NCBI RefSeq assembly: GCF_029087225.1
Contig: NZ_JARFJD010000003.1
Coordinates: forward strand, 1-64,000
DNA length: 64,000 nt
From: Limnobacter olei
Lineage (GTDB): Bacteria > Pseudomonadota > Gammaproteobacteria > Burkholderiales > Burkholderiaceae_B
Direction of reading: 5' to 3'
How positions within the stretch are numbered: position 1 is the first letter of the stretch; each line of letters begins with the position of its first letter. Shown here piece by piece: positions 9,120 to 18,753 of the stretch. A program made the position numbers and the translations under genes. The notes beneath the pieces were generated by a model. That model did not search any database, was not told the origin of the DNA, and saw only the letters and a list, made by a program, of their open reading frames with translations.

Positions 9120-9671
9120 TCAGGCGTATTGCGGCCCCAGCACACGATCAACCCGTTGTTGCACCTGAAGAGAAATTTCCATCAACGCATTCTTGATTTC
9201 AGCAGTTTTGTGGTTGGGGCGGTCCATGTAACGAATGATCTGATCAATCGCGATACGGGCCATGTGCAGGTGATTCCCGGTACAACGTTGTTTGAGCCAT
9301 TGCAGTTGCCGGTGAGTAATTGGACCATGACACAGGCTGTTAAGGGTGTGGTACATGACCTGTAACTGAACCTGAGCATCCCGCGTGTTTTCCTGGGTGC
9401 CATCCAGCACATGCTGATTGATTTCATGAATAAGCTGGGCAGGTTCACATGGTCGAATCACAAAACGCTGAACACCGCGATCCCGTGCCTGCAAGATGGT
9501 TTCGCGATCAGCCAGACACACCATCACAGGGAAAAAGTAGGGACTGCGCAACCTGCTCAATGCGTCTTCGTTGCTGTCGACCTGCTCGATTTGCCCACTC
9601 CAGTGGGGCTGCACGGCCTCGAGCCATTTTTGTTGAACATCGACATCCTTCTCTACGACAAGCAAGCGCAT
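9120..9671 (-). CDS. Degenerate receiver-like protein inserted between trpE and trpG
   Basis: This 183-residue protein resembles a CheY-type receiver over residues 1-90 (MRLLVVEKDVDVQQKWLE, then FFPVMVCLAD, then RFVIRPCEPAQLIHEI). The acidic pair after beta-1 is reduced to E-K-D and the phospho-acceptor strand reads VMVCLAD, so normal phosphorylation is doubtful. Residues 100-183 are helical and unrecognised. The gene is co-directional with trpE (94 bases upstream) and trpG (88 bases downstream), where Burkholderiales trp blocks often carry extra genes. A link to tryptophan control is possible but unproven. Confidence 0.65.
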   Translation of the reverse strand: MRLLVVEKDVDVQQKWLEAVQPHWSGQIEQVDSNEDALSRLRSPYFFPVMVCLADRETILQARDRGVQRFVIRPCEPAQLIHEINQHVLDGTQENTRDAQVQLQVMYHTLNSLCHGPITHRQLQWLKQRCTGNHLHMARIAIDQIIRYMDRPNHKTAEIKNALMEISLQVQQRVDRVLGPQYA

Positions 9672-9765
9672 GGTAACCTCGACCTATCATTGGCACCGGT
9701 CAAGGGTATGAACAAGTGTTAAATGTTAGAGCTACCTGACTGGGGGAAAGGTCCGTTCTGGAGAC

Positions 9766-11271
9766 TCAGGTCAATTCGCCATCCAACCCGGCTTGCACAA
9801 GTTCAGCAGCCCGCATGACTGCCCTCGCTTTATTCTCGGTTTCCAGCCACTCACTTTCAGCCACAGAATCAGCCACTACGCCTGCACCGGCCTGAACATA
9901 CAGGGTTTGATCTTTCACAACCCCGGTGCGAATGGCGATCGCCACATCCATGGTGCCTGTGAAGCTGAGATAACCGCATGCACCGCCATAAACGCCACGC
10001 TTGGTGGGCTCAAGTTCGTCAATGATCTCCATGGCGCGTACCTTGGGTGCACCGGAAAGCGTGCCCGCCGGGAAAGTGGCGCGCAGCACATCCATTGCCC
10101 CCATGCCGGGCTTCAAATCGCCCTGCACGTTGCTGACAATGTGCATGACATGCGAGTAGCGCTCAATGATCATTTTCTCGGTGACCTGCACCGAACCTGT
10201 TTGCGCAATGCGGCCCACATCGTTGCGAGCCAGATCAATCAGCATGACATGCTCTGCGATCTCCTTGGGATCAGCCAATAACTCCTCAGCCAGCGCGATG
10301 TCTTCTTGAGGTGTTTTGCCGCGCGGACGAGTACCGGCAATGGGGCGCAGTGTGACCAAAGGAGGCTTGCCCTCAACCTGATCTTGCCGAACCAGAATTT
10401 CTGGCGATGAACCCACCACCTGAAAGCTGCCGAAGTTGTAGTAGAACAAATACGGCGATGGATTCAAGGAGCGCAAGGCGCGGTACAACATGAGTGCGTC
10501 TTGGGTGAAGCGCTTGCTGAGCCGCTGGCCCAACACCACCTGCATGACATCGCCAGCAGCGATGTATTCCTTCGATCTGGCCACCATGTCAAAGAAATAA
10601 TCTTTGCTCATGCTGCGTTCAATTGGCGTGCTTTCACTGCTGCCCGAAACCGGAATTGCAATGGGCTGGCGCAGTTGAGCCATGAGCTGCTTGACCTCAG
10701 TCACCCCGTTTTCATACGCATTCGCTTGTGCCGGATCGACGAAAACAATCAGTTGAATGGTGCCCTGAATATTGTCGACCACCGCCATGCGATCGGTGAA
10801 CATGAGCAGAATGTCGGGTATGCCAAGGTCATCAACCTTTCGACTGGCCTCCAGACGAGGCTCCATGTAGCGCACGGTGTCATAACCAAAGTAACCCGCC
10901 AGACCACCAAAAAACCGAGGGCTGCCCTGCACTGGCGGCACCTTGAAACGGGCATGGTATTGCTCGATGAATTTCAACGGGTCCCCACTGAAGGTTTCCA
11001 GTGTCTCGAGCGTGCCATCCTCGCGCTGCCGCTGCACCACGACCGAATGTTCCACTACTTTGATGGTTATGCTGGAAGGCAGTCCAATGAAGGAATAGCG
11101 GCCGGAACGCTCGCCACCAACGACCGATTCCAACAGGAAAGTGTTGGGCTTGTTGGCCAGTTTGAAATACACCGACAAGGGCGTATCGAGGTCCGCATAA
11201 CAGCGCGCAATTAGTGGGATACGGTTGTAACCTTGCGCAGCAAATGCTTCGAATTCAGTTTGAGAAATCAT
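9766..11271 (-). CDS. trpE: Anthranilate synthase component I
   Basis: TrpE converts chorismate to anthranilate with ammonia from TrpG. The start chosen is the ATG at 11271 ([19 protein letters not shown]), giving 501 residues; the open frame continues upstream inside gph. The chorismate-binding domain shows [35 protein letters not shown], and [23 protein letters not shown]. The N-terminal [18 protein letters not shown] segment matches the tryptophan-feedback region of TrpE. The start codon overlaps the gph stop as ATGA, indicating translational coupling. Confidence 0.97.
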   Translation of the reverse strand: MISQTEFEAFAAQGYNRIPLIARCYADLDTPLSVYFKLANKPNTFLLESVVGGERSGRYSFIGLPSSITIKVVEHSVVVQRQREDGTLETLETFSGDPLKFIEQYHARFKVPPVQGSPRFFGGLAGYFGYDTVRYMEPRLEASRKVDDLGIPDILLMFTDRMAVVDNIQGTIQLIVFVDPAQANAYENGVTEVKQLMAQLRQPIAIPVSGSSESTPIERSMSKDYFFDMVARSKEYIAAGDVMQVVLGQRLSKRFTQDALMLYRALRSLNPSPYLFYYNFGSFQVVGSSPEILVRQDQVEGKPPLVTLRPIAGTRPRGKTPQEDIALAEELLADPKEIAEHVMLIDLARNDVGRIAQTGSVQVTEKMIIERYSHVMHIVSNVQGDLKPGMGAMDVLRATFPAGTLSGAPKVRAMEIIDELEPTKRGVYGGACGYLSFTGTMDVAIAIRTGVVKDQTLYVQAGAGVVADSVAESEWLETENKARAVMRAAELVQAGLDGELT

Positions 11272-11948
11272 TGTGGTACCCGTGCGCCCAGCAGACGTTG
11301 TGCAGCTTCCTCGATAGTGTTCACGATGCCATCGCACTGTGTTTCATGAACAGATCGCCCTTCGTTGTAACCGTAGGGCAACAGCCAGCACTCAACGCCT
11401 GCAGCATTGGCAGCCAGCGCATCGTTCACGGAATCGCCGATCATCAAGGCTTGCGAAGGATCAACGCCGAGCAGCTTGCATGCGTGGGTTACTGGCATGG
11501 GATCCGGTTTCTTAACCGGGCAGGTGTCACCACCCACCACAACCTCGAAGTAATGGGCAATGCCGGTGCGCTCCAACAGGGGTTTTGTGAAACGCTCAGG
11601 CTTGTTGGTAACCACCGCCAGCTTGTAACCCCCATTTTTCAACAACTCCAGCCCTTCTTTCACGCCGGGATAAAACACCGAGTGATTGCCGTTGATCTGG
11701 GTGTAGTGGTTTTGCCAGTTGGCCATGGCCCGGGCATACAAGTCAGGTGATGCTTTCTCGGTCATGCTGCCAGTCAGGCTTCGGTTAACCAGATTTTCCG
11801 CGCCCTTGCCCACATACACGGCCACTGTTTCCTCAGGCAAAACAGGTTTGCCCAAGTCAACCAACATGGCGTTCACTGCGGCGGCCAGATCGGGCACGGT
11901 GTGTAAAAGTGTTCCATCCAGATCGAACAATACTGCTTGCTTGGTCAT
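11268..11948 (-). CDS. gph: Phosphoglycolate phosphatase (HAD superfamily)
   Basis: This 226-residue HAD phosphatase removes phosphate from 2-phosphoglycolate formed during DNA repair. HAD motif [13 protein letters not shown], lies near residues 7-18. Motif II is [11 protein letters not shown], motif III includes the lysine in [10 protein letters not shown], and motif IV is [14 protein letters not shown]. It lies 6 bases after rpe and overlaps trpE by 4 bases. The rpe-gph-trpE order is a conserved Burkholderiales arrangement. Confidence 0.93.
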   Translation of the reverse strand: MTKQAVLFDLDGTLLHTVPDLAAAVNAMLVDLGKPVLPEETVAVYVGKGAENLVNRSLTGSMTEKASPDLYARAMANWQNHYTQINGNHSVFYPGVKEGLELLKNGGYKLAVVTNKPERFTKPLLERTGIAHYFEVVVGGDTCPVKKPDPMPVTHACKLLGVDPSQALMIGDSVNDALAANAAGVECWLLPYGYNEGRSVHETQCDGIVNTIEEAAQRLLGARVPQ

Positions 11949-11954
11949 GATTGT

Positions 11955-12635
11955 TTATCTCGTAGTGGCGAGCTCGGCGCGCATTTGATCGATCACGGCC
12001 TTGTAGTCGGGCTTGCCGAAAATGGCTGAGCCAGCAACGAAGGTATCGGCACCTGCGCGCGCGATTTGCGCTATGTTGTCGGGCTTCACGCCGCCATCCA
12101 CCTCAAGGCGGATATTCTGTCCGCCCTTGGCCACATGGGCGTCAATTCGCTTGCGCAATTCGGCCAGCTTCACCAGGGCCTGTGGAATAAAACTTTGACC
12201 TCCAAAACCTGGGTTCACAGACATCACCAAAACAAGGTCAAGCTTGTCCATGACATGGTCTACCCAGGAAATCGGGGTGGCCGGGTTCAGCACAATACCG
12301 GCCTGACAGCCAGAATCACGGATCAGGCCCAAAGTGCGATCGAGGTGATCTGTGCCTTCGGGGTGAACACTGATGAGGTTCGCGCCGGCCTTTGCAAAGT
12401 CGGGAATGATTCGATCCACCGGGCGCACCATTAAATGGACATCAATCATCGCCGAGGTGTGGGGGCGCAGGGCTTCGCAAACCAAAGGGCCAATCGTGAG
12501 ATTGGGTACATAATGATTGTCCATTACATCGAAGTGAACCCAGTCCGCGCCAGCCGCAATCACGTTTTTCACTTCTTCGCCCAAACGGGCAAAATCGGCT
12601 GAAAGAATACTGGGGGCAATAACAAACGGGTTCAT
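11955..12635 (-). CDS. rpe: Ribulose-phosphate 3-epimerase
   Basis: Rpe interconverts ribulose-5-phosphate and xylulose-5-phosphate. The ATG at 12635 ([21 protein letters not shown]) is chosen over a much longer open frame, giving 226 residues, the family norm. Metal-site segments are present: [25 protein letters not shown] and [10 protein letters not shown]. The NPGFGGQSF phosphate loop is intact. It is the first gene of the reverse rpe-gph-trpE run and is divergent from apaG, with a 151-base shared upstream region. Confidence 0.96.
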   Translation of the reverse strand: MNPFVIAPSILSADFARLGEEVKNVIAAGADWVHFDVMDNHYVPNLTIGPLVCEALRPHTSAMIDVHLMVRPVDRIIPDFAKAGANLISVHPEGTDHLDRTLGLIRDSGCQAGIVLNPATPISWVDHVMDKLDLVLVMSVNPGFGGQSFIPQALVKLAELRKRIDAHVAKGGQNIRLEVDGGVKPDNIAQIARAGADTFVAGSAIFGKPDYKAVIDQMRAELATTR

Positions 12636-12786
12636 GGTGTGCCTTCGGTGAAGAATTCGTAAATCAAAGCAAGAGTTTAAACGAAGTTGCAGCCTGCAAA
12701 TGACATGTAAAGCCGCTTCGGATTTGTGAAAACGGGGGTTTGAAGTCATACTTGAAAGCCACGTACAGACCAACAAGCCACGCAGC

Positions 12787-13170
12787 ATGAGCAGCCAGTC
12801 AGAATACCTTTTTGAAGTTCGGGTCAGCACCCAGTTTCTTGACGAACAAAGCGACAAGGAAAAAGGCCCTTATGTGTTCGCCTACACCATTGAAATTGAG
12901 AATGTGGGCGAGAGAACAGCGCAGTTGCTGAGCCGCCACTGGATTATTACCGATGCGCACAATATTGTTCAGGAGGTGAAAGGCGATGGGGTGGTGGGCG
13001 AGCAACCCACTCTGCGCCCAGGTGAGCGATTTGAATACACCAGTGGCTGCCCCTTACCCACCCCGGTAGGTACAATGAAAGGCAAATACACCTTTGTGGG
13101 CGAAGGCGGCGAGCAGTTTGATGTGCCAGTGCCTGAGTTTTTGCTGTCAATGCCCCGGGTGCTGCACTAA
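12787..13170 (+). CDS. apaG: ApaG/CorD family protein
   Basis: This 127-residue beta-sandwich protein of the ApaG family matches the usual length of about 125. Signature segments are [44 protein letters not shown] and GTMKGKYTF. The family is linked to magnesium/cobalt resistance and dinucleoside polyphosphate phenotypes in enterobacteria, but its biochemical role is unsettled. It is divergent from rpe. Its stop overlaps the end of a small convergent ORF. Confidence 0.95.
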   Translation: MSSQSEYLFEVRVSTQFLDEQSDKEKGPYVFAYTIEIENVGERTAQLLSRHWIITDAHNIVQEVKGDGVVGEQPTLRPGERFEYTSGCPLPTPVGTMKGKYTFVGEGGEQFDVPVPEFLLSMPRVLH

Positions 13171-13313
13171 TCTTTGTGGGGGGGCGTGCTTGGTGCTGAT
13201 GATTCTTCGTCGGGTTTTTCGACTGGATGATCTACTCTGGCCCTCAACGTCCACCACATAATGAACACGATCAGGCCCAAAGCCAAAACCATTTCCGCAA
13301 TGAGTAACCACAT
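13167..13313 (-). CDS. Small single-pass membrane protein (48 residues), putative
   Basis: This ORF begins at an ATG (13313) with GGAG about 10 bases upstream. It reads a membrane segment over residues 3-22 (LLIAEMVLALGLIVFIMWW), then a basic TLRARV and a proline/acid-rich tail ending PPHKD. The amphipathic layout (short N-terminus, one helix, positive flank, polar tail) looks like a genuine small membrane protein. It would end over the apaG stop and start inside the mltA start region, divergent to mltA. There is no homology evidence beyond a general impression that similar short proteins occur in Burkholderiales. Confidence 0.5.
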   Translation of the reverse strand: MWLLIAEMVLALGLIVFIMWWTLRARVDHPVEKPDEESSAPSTPPHKD

Positions 13314-14556
13314 GTCCAATCCACTCCGTTGTTGGTGGCCCAGCACCGTGCTGGCCGCCTTGATTCTATCTGGATGCGCTACTGCTCCGACCCCGAAAAC
13401 GGCTGAATGTTCATGCCCGGCAGGAGAAAAACAGGCTCAGACCGAGAAAAAAGATGAAAAACCGGCCTTGCCACTGTTTGTGAAATCTGACTTTTCAAGC
13501 TTGCCAGGATGGAGCACCGCCAACCACGGACGTTTTCTGGAGGCATTTTCAGAGCAGTGCTCAGTCAATGGCAATGCCTTGGCCAAACGCAAAGCCACCC
13601 CCACCGGCTTGCTGGAAGCCTGCCGCAAAGCCCGACAAAACCTGAGCGGGAATGCGCTGCTGCCTGCACAAATCTGGATGGAGGCGAACTTTGATGTGTG
13701 GCAGCTTCAGCAGGAAGACGGCAAGAAAGAAGGTTTGCTGACTGGTTACTTTGAACCCCTGTTAAAAGGCGCACGCCAGGCACAAGGTACATACAATGCG
13801 CCACTTTACGGTGTGCCCGCGGATTTGATTACCGTAAAGCTAGACGAGCAGTACCCGGAACTGAAAGGTAAGCGTCTGCGTGGCCGCCTGCAGGGCAATA
13901 CGCTGGTTCCTTTCTTTGACAGGGCAGAATGGGAGCGCTTGGGACCAGACCGTGAAAAACCGATTGTTTGGGTAAACGACAAACTGGACGCATTTTTGTT
14001 GCAGGTGCAGGGTTCAGGCCGAGTGACCTTGCCAGACGGCAGCGTAATTCGCTTGAGTTACGCCGAGCAGAACGGCCACCCATATAAATCCATCGGGAAA
14101 GTGCTGGTGGATCGCGGAGAGTTGACCGCTGCGCAGGCTACCATTCCGGGTATCAGAAACTGGGCAAAAGCCAACCCCGGCAAGCTGGATGATTTACTGA
14201 ATGCCAACCCCAGCGTGGTGTTTTTCAAGGAAAACAAAGTACTGCGCCCACAAGAAGGCCCAGTGGGCGCCATGGGTGTTCCCTTGACTGGCCAACTCAG
14301 CCTGGCGATTGACCGTGAAAAAATACCTTATGGCAGCCCGATCTGGATTGAATCCAGCAACCCGGTGACCAATGCACCCATTGCGCAGGGCACCTTGGCC
14401 CAAGACACTGGCGGCGCCATTCGGGGCCGGGTACGTGCTGACTATTTCTGGGGAACAGGTGAAGAGGCTGGCACAGCTGCTGGCCTGACCCGCCAACCCT
14501 TGAAAATGTGGCTGATTTGGCCAAAGGGCACGCCACTGCCTGAAAGCGGAAGCTGA
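13312..14556 (+). CDS. mltA: Membrane-bound lytic murein transglycosylase A
   Basis: MltA cleaves peptidoglycan glycan strands at the outer membrane. The start is uncertain: in-frame ATGs are at 13261, 13300 and 13312. The last gives a compact lipoprotein signal (MSNPLRCWW...LILSGC) with the lipobox cysteine near residue 22, and it avoids a longer polar leader. The 414-residue product has LLTGYFEPLLKGA, the inserted 3D/barwin-like part (FLLQVQGSGRVTLPDG) and the C-terminal LAQDTGGAIRGRVRADYFWGTG, with catalytic Asp residues in the last. It is convergent with the dsbC-like gene. Confidence 0.93.
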   Translation: MSNPLRCWWPSTVLAALILSGCATAPTPKTAECSCPAGEKQAQTEKKDEKPALPLFVKSDFSSLPGWSTANHGRFLEAFSEQCSVNGNALAKRKATPTGLLEACRKARQNLSGNALLPAQIWMEANFDVWQLQQEDGKKEGLLTGYFEPLLKGARQAQGTYNAPLYGVPADLITVKLDEQYPELKGKRLRGRLQGNTLVPFFDRAEWERLGPDREKPIVWVNDKLDAFLLQVQGSGRVTLPDGSVIRLSYAEQNGHPYKSIGKVLVDRGELTAAQATIPGIRNWAKANPGKLDDLLNANPSVVFFKENKVLRPQEGPVGAMGVPLTGQLSLAIDREKIPYGSPIWIESSNPVTNAPIAQGTLAQDTGGAIRGRVRADYFWGTGEEAGTAAGLTRQPLKMWLIWPKGTPLPESGS

Positions 14557-14581
14557 AAACCCCAAGGCCTTGCTTAAGTTT

Positions 14582-15391
14582 TTATTTGGCCCTTGACGCC
14601 GCTGCTATGCGGCGATTCAGGTCAGCAGAAGGGATGGCGCCGCTAACACGAGTGCCATCCTGGAAAAATACGGTTGGCGTACCTGATACGCCCATTCCCC
14701 GACCCAAGCTGACCAGATCTTCAATGGGTGGATTGCAATTGCCATTTCCAGTAGGAGATTGGTCTTTCAGCATCCAGTCATCCCACATCTTGGACTTGTC
14801 ACTGGCGCACATTACCTTTTGCGCTTTGTCGACGGAATCGCGGCCCAGGACCGGATATACGTAGGTGTACACAGTGGTGTCTTGTAACTTGCTCAAGGTT
14901 TCCTTGCGAAAACGTTTGCAATAGCCACAGTTGGGATCTTCAAACACGGCAATTTTCCGGCTGCCAGTCCCGTAAACAGATTTCAAGGCCAAACCCAATG
15001 GAAGATCTTTCTCGAAATTGATGGCATTGAGCTTGTCCAGCCTGGCTTCGGTCAAATTGGCCATGGACTTGCTTTCCATAAGCTCGCCCAAGATAAGATG
15101 GCTGCCACTGGCATTGGTGTAAATGATTTTCTTGGTGCCATTGTGATTCACCACCACCTCAAACAAACCATCGATAAACTCGATGTCGCTGACCGATACC
15201 ACCTTGACACCGGATGCCCCCAAAGACTCATTCACAGCTGCGGTAATGCGCTCAACCTGCGACTTGCTTGCCGCCGCCTGCACAGGCTGAACTGATTGGG
15301 ACAAGGCCCATGCGCCCGCTGACAAGGCAATTACAGAGAAAACAACAGCACCGCTGCGCTTGCGAAGGGACAAAGGTAAATTGAATTTCAT
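14582..15391 (-). CDS. dsbC: DsbC-like periplasmic thiol:disulfide isomerase
   Basis: The ATG at 15391 (MKFNLPLSLRKR) is chosen. It is followed by a signal peptide ending near SVQPVQAAA, giving 269 residues; the frame is open further upstream without need. The N-terminal dimerisation domain (AAVNESLGASGVKVVSVSDI) precedes a thioredoxin fold with the active site CGYC in FEDPNCGYCKRF. The cis-Pro loop is GVSGTPTVFFQDG. DsbC reshuffles wrong disulfides in exported proteins. It lies 86 bases downstream of the UbiH-like gene on the same strand. Confidence 0.92.
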   Translation of the reverse strand: MKFNLPLSLRKRSGAVVFSVIALSAGAWALSQSVQPVQAAASKSQVERITAAVNESLGASGVKVVSVSDIEFIDGLFEVVVNHNGTKKIIYTNASGSHLILGELMESKSMANLTEARLDKLNAINFEKDLPLGLALKSVYGTGSRKIAVFEDPNCGYCKRFRKETLSKLQDTTVYTYVYPVLGRDSVDKAQKVMCASDKSKMWDDWMLKDQSPTGNGNCNPPIEDLVSLGRGMGVSGTPTVFFQDGTRVSGAIPSADLNRRIAAASRAK

Positions 15392-15477
15392 AGGCCTGCT
15401 TGGATAAAAATGATGAATTGTAGTTAGGACACGCTTGAAGGCAATTTGTTCATTGCGCCAGGACTTTTCAGTTGCAG

Positions 15478-16713
15478 CTAGCGCATGGCTTGTTGGGACA
15501 ACCAACGTTTAAGCATGGGCAATTGGTTGACAAGGTGCATGCCTTTGTTGCGCACCCAGGCAGCACCTGGCAGGTCGAGACGAAACAAGGTGTGCAGGCC
15601 ATCGGTAAGAAAATGCACAGGCGTGCAAGCCGCTTTGCGACGACGCTCCCAGGCGCGCCATAATTGCTCGTCAGCAAGGCCCAGGCGCTGTACAGCCAGA
15701 AGGCGCTTACGTGAGGTGAGCAAATTGGCCAACTCGGCTGCATCCTCAAGCCCGAGGTTCAGACCTTGACCCGCCAGGGGGTGAATGACGTGAGCGGCAT
15801 CACCCATCAATACAACGCCGTTGTCGAACCAAACCGGCGCAACACCATGCTTGAGCGGAAAGGCATAGGTTTTACCCACCAGCACCAGATCACCGTACAG
15901 CTCTTGAACCGCGCCGCCCGAGAGAGACTTCACACGATTGACCATGTCTGCCGGGCTGAGTTGCACCAACGCCTGAGATTGCGACAAGGGCATGGACCAC
16001 ACCATGGACACATGTGGCCCCGGCAGCGGCAACATGGCCAAGACGGAATCGCCTGCAAACCATTGGCGTGCAGCCCCGTGATGCGGCTTTTCAATGGCGA
16101 AGGTGGTCACCACGCCTTCAGCACTGTAGTCATCAAGCGCGAAATCGAGACCAGCCTGCTTGCGGGTTTGGCTTTGCGCGCCGTCCGCGGCGATCAGCAG
16201 GGGGACACGCACTGTTTTCAGGTTGGTCACCACAGCCCATCCCTCTTTTTCGCGGGAAAGGCCCTCTACTTTTGCATCAAGCCAATCAATGCCTGGCTGG
16301 TAGCGCATTGCGGAGAACAACACATCAAAGAGGCAACTTTGCTCAATAATCCAGGTGAGGTAGTCAACTCCCGTGTCACTCGCGTTAAAACGCAAATGGC
16401 CCTGCGCATCGCCGCTGGAATCGCCCCACACCTGCATCTCGGTGACGGGCTGCACTTTCTCGCTGGGAATGTTGTCCCATACCCTGAGCCGGTCGAGTAC
16501 GCGTTGGCTTCGATGTGACAAGGCAAACACCCGGGGATCGAATCGCTGATCGGGATTGGGCTGAAACTGGGGTGGACGTGCCCCAACCACCAGTACTTTG
16601 AAACCAGAACTGGCCAATACCAGAGAAGCAACAAGCCCAACCACACCGCAACCAATAATGGCCACATCGTAGCTGGGCGTTTGTAGAGGCTGCATACTTG
16701 TAGAATTGCTCAT
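15478..16713 (-). CDS. UbiH/UbiF/Coq6-family FAD-dependent hydroxylase
   Basis: This 411-residue aromatic-ring monooxygenase is likely in ubiquinone synthesis. The FAD Rossmann motif is DVAIIGCGVVGLVASLVLA near residues 15-33. RVFALSHRS fits the family, LLIAADGAQSQTRKQAG is the DG motif, and GDAAHVIHPLAGQGLNLGLED is the second FAD signature of the UbiH/VisC group. Which ring position it hydroxylates (UbiH, UbiF or UbiI) cannot be told. It runs toward the dsbC-like gene. The 126 bases before its start separate it from the divergent tRNA-Phe gene. Confidence 0.9.
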   Translation of the reverse strand: MSNSTSMQPLQTPSYDVAIIGCGVVGLVASLVLASSGFKVLVVGARPPQFQPNPDQRFDPRVFALSHRSQRVLDRLRVWDNIPSEKVQPVTEMQVWGDSSGDAQGHLRFNASDTGVDYLTWIIEQSCLFDVLFSAMRYQPGIDWLDAKVEGLSREKEGWAVVTNLKTVRVPLLIAADGAQSQTRKQAGLDFALDDYSAEGVVTTFAIEKPHHGAARQWFAGDSVLAMLPLPGPHVSMVWSMPLSQSQALVQLSPADMVNRVKSLSGGAVQELYGDLVLVGKTYAFPLKHGVAPVWFDNGVVLMGDAAHVIHPLAGQGLNLGLEDAAELANLLTSRKRLLAVQRLGLADEQLWRAWERRRKAACTPVHFLTDGLHTLFRLDLPGAAWVRNKGMHLVNQLPMLKRWLSQQAMR

Positions 16714-16839
16714 GGGTCGGAAGGACTGGCTTTATTAATTATTGAACATGCTACAGCGATTTTGCATTTGTTGTTTGCGCAACGCCCAAGTTTCGGATAA
16801 ACTTGCGGGCTTCGGTAGTGAACACCACCGAAAACGCGT

Positions 16840-16915
16840 GGCCGAGTAGCTCAGTCGGTAGAGCAGAGGATTGAAAATCCTTGTGTCGGCAGTTCGATTC
16901 TGTCCTCGGCCACCA
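16840..16915 (+). tRNA. tRNA-Phe (anticodon GAA)
   Basis: This 76-base tRNA has a perfect 7-bp acceptor stem (GGCCGAG/CTCGGCC) and an encoded CCA end. The D arm is AGCTCAGTCGGTAGAGC and the anticodon loop TTGAAAA carries GAA. The T arm has GTTCGATTC. All arms fold without mismatch in the acceptor. Confidence 0.97.
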
Positions 16916-17111
16916 CCACCCAGTTCTCACATTCCTCCACAGTTCCATTCAATTCGCATCGAATTGCACGAGCAATTTGCCTCGGCCGTTTGGTTGCAAC
17001 TTACAACCACAGTGTTACCTTTTGTGGACAAACTAAAACGACACCTTGGTCTTTCATTGTTGTGGTGCTATTAAGTACCTGATAATGGGCACACTCTAAA
17101 AATAATATGTA

Positions 17112-18269
17112 TTGAGTCAGCTTTTGAACCTTGCCCACATATTGCCCAAATTGCTAAAGGCCGCGGCACTCTCCGCAGGCCTTGCGTTTGCCCATGGGCA
17201 AGCCATGGCGGTGGACTATTCGCTCAGTGGATTCGGCACCGTTCAATACACCTTGGGCGACAACGAACAGAAGTACTTACGATTCATCAACGAAGACGGC
17301 ACCTTCAAAGTCAATTCGATTTTGGGTGCGCAGCTGGATGTCCAGTTATCAGAACAATTCAGCGCGACCGTGCAATACGTTGCCGCCCCGAAGCAGAGAC
17401 GCGATGAGGGTATCGAGTTCGACAACCGCTGGGCATTCTTAAAATACAAACCCAACGACAACTGGCAATTTAAACTTGGGCGTCAGCGGCTAAATCTGTA
17501 CTTAGATTCTGAAAACCTAAACGTCGGTCATACGTATGTACCCACTAACTTAAACCCTGAGTTGTATTACGATGCGGGTGTATTGGCCACCGACGGCTTC
17601 TCAGCGAATTACAGTTTTGAAGATGCTGCTGGACGGTACTGGAATCTACAGGCCATTACTGGCAAGCAGGACATCGTTCAGCGCCTCACGAACTTTAGAG
17701 GTGACTTCCCACAAAACTCTTTTGAGATCGATGGTATCTCGCTTGGCGTGGAGGGCGAAAACTACCGGATTCAAATCGCTCATCACGGAGTGGAAGTGGA
17801 CCGACAAGTTTCGCAGTTCGATGGCCTTCCCGTTATTGACGGACGAATCGACATCTCTGGGCGACTGACAAATCTGGGCATCGAATATAGCTGGATTAAT
17901 TACACCATTCGTACGGAATTTAGCCTAACCGAAATAGCGGCGACAGGCAGTGGCTTTTTAGCTCCCGGCACTCCGAGACAATTCGTTGTTGAACCCAAAT
18001 ATGAGGAACATGGTGCGAATCTCTTATTAATCCGCAAAGTGTTTGAAAAACACGCTGTATACGGCAGTTACGGGCGTTTTATCTCCGAATTTGACGATCA
18101 GTATTCATTTGCAGTGGGGGGAAAATACAACCTTAGCCCATCCGACTCGATCAAGCTTGAATTGCAGCATGTTGTCGAAAAAAGCAATAGACCGCAGTTG
18201 TCTGACAACCGCATTCCCAACACCACGTTCAATTTTCTGAGCGTGTCTTACAACTGGGTGTGGCAATGA
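17112..18269 (+). CDS. Outer-membrane porin-like beta-barrel protein
   Basis: This 385-residue protein has a signal peptide (AAALSAGLAFAHGQAMA) followed by DYSLSGFGTVQYT and alternating beta-strand patterns to a C-terminal aromatic end (SVSYNWVWQ), consistent with an outer-membrane barrel. The first in-frame ATG falls within the signal peptide; the ATG at 17107 runs into a stop. The start is therefore a TTG (17112, 17124 or nearby) or an unusual codon. Its stop overlaps the next gene as ATGA, so the pair is coupled. The partner resembles a PstS-like binding protein, suggesting anion uptake, but selectivity is unknown. Confidence 0.75.
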   Translation: MSQLLNLAHILPKLLKAAALSAGLAFAHGQAMAVDYSLSGFGTVQYTLGDNEQKYLRFINEDGTFKVNSILGAQLDVQLSEQFSATVQYVAAPKQRRDEGIEFDNRWAFLKYKPNDNWQFKLGRQRLNLYLDSENLNVGHTYVPTNLNPELYYDAGVLATDGFSANYSFEDAAGRYWNLQAITGKQDIVQRLTNFRGDFPQNSFEIDGISLGVEGENYRIQIAHHGVEVDRQVSQFDGLPVIDGRIDISGRLTNLGIEYSWINYTIRTEFSLTEIAATGSGFLAPGTPRQFVVEPKYEEHGANLLLIRKVFEKHAVYGSYGRFISEFDDQYSFAVGGKYNLSPSDSIKLELQHVVEKSNRPQLSDNRIPNTTFNFLSVSYNWVWQ

Positions 18270-18721
18270 TTGCGCGCACTACCGGTTTTGTGAAAGCCGC
18301 TGCTTCAATCGGTTTGTATTTGATGTTGGGCGTTGTTGGCGCCGCCTCGGCTGAGGTGTATCTTGTAACTTCCGCAAACCATCCGGTAAACGAAATTGCA
18401 ATTCGTGAACTTCGCAGCATTTACAAAGGACGCCTGAGCCAGGTGAATGGGCACAGCCTGAAGCCACTGAATGCAGCCCCAGGTACCGCCGATCGTGATG
18501 AGTTTTTACAGCGCATCATGAATTTGAACGAACTGGACTACACCGGCTACTGGCATGTACGCCGGTACACCGGCCAAGGCACACCACCGGCGGAAGTTGA
18601 GAACAAGGAGGAATTGTTCGCGACTCTGAAAGAGCAGCCCGACGGCATAGGCTACCTGTGGATGCCACCTGGTACAAAACCAAAGCTGCCCGAGGGTGTC
18701 AAGGTGATTCGCCTGAAGTGA
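18266..18721 (+). CDS. Small PstS-like periplasmic protein coupled to the porin
   Basis: This 151-residue exported protein starts at the ATG at 18266, inside the ATGA overlap with the porin-like gene. The signal peptide ends near GAASA. The mature part (VYLVTSANHPVNEIAIRELRSIYKGR...GIGYLWMPPG) resembles the short phosphate-ABC substrate-binding-like family, about half the size of PstS. The translational coupling suggests it works with the barrel in the periplasm. No ABC permease lies nearby, so classical transport is doubtful; it may act as a signalling or scaffold protein. Confidence 0.75.
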   Translation: MIARTTGFVKAAASIGLYLMLGVVGAASAEVYLVTSANHPVNEIAIRELRSIYKGRLSQVNGHSLKPLNAAPGTADRDEFLQRIMNLNELDYTGYWHVRRYTGQGTPPAEVENKEELFATLKEQPDGIGYLWMPPGTKPKLPEGVKVIRLK

Positions 18722-18753
18722 GGCAAGAAAAACCTGCCCGGTTTGAGACCCCT

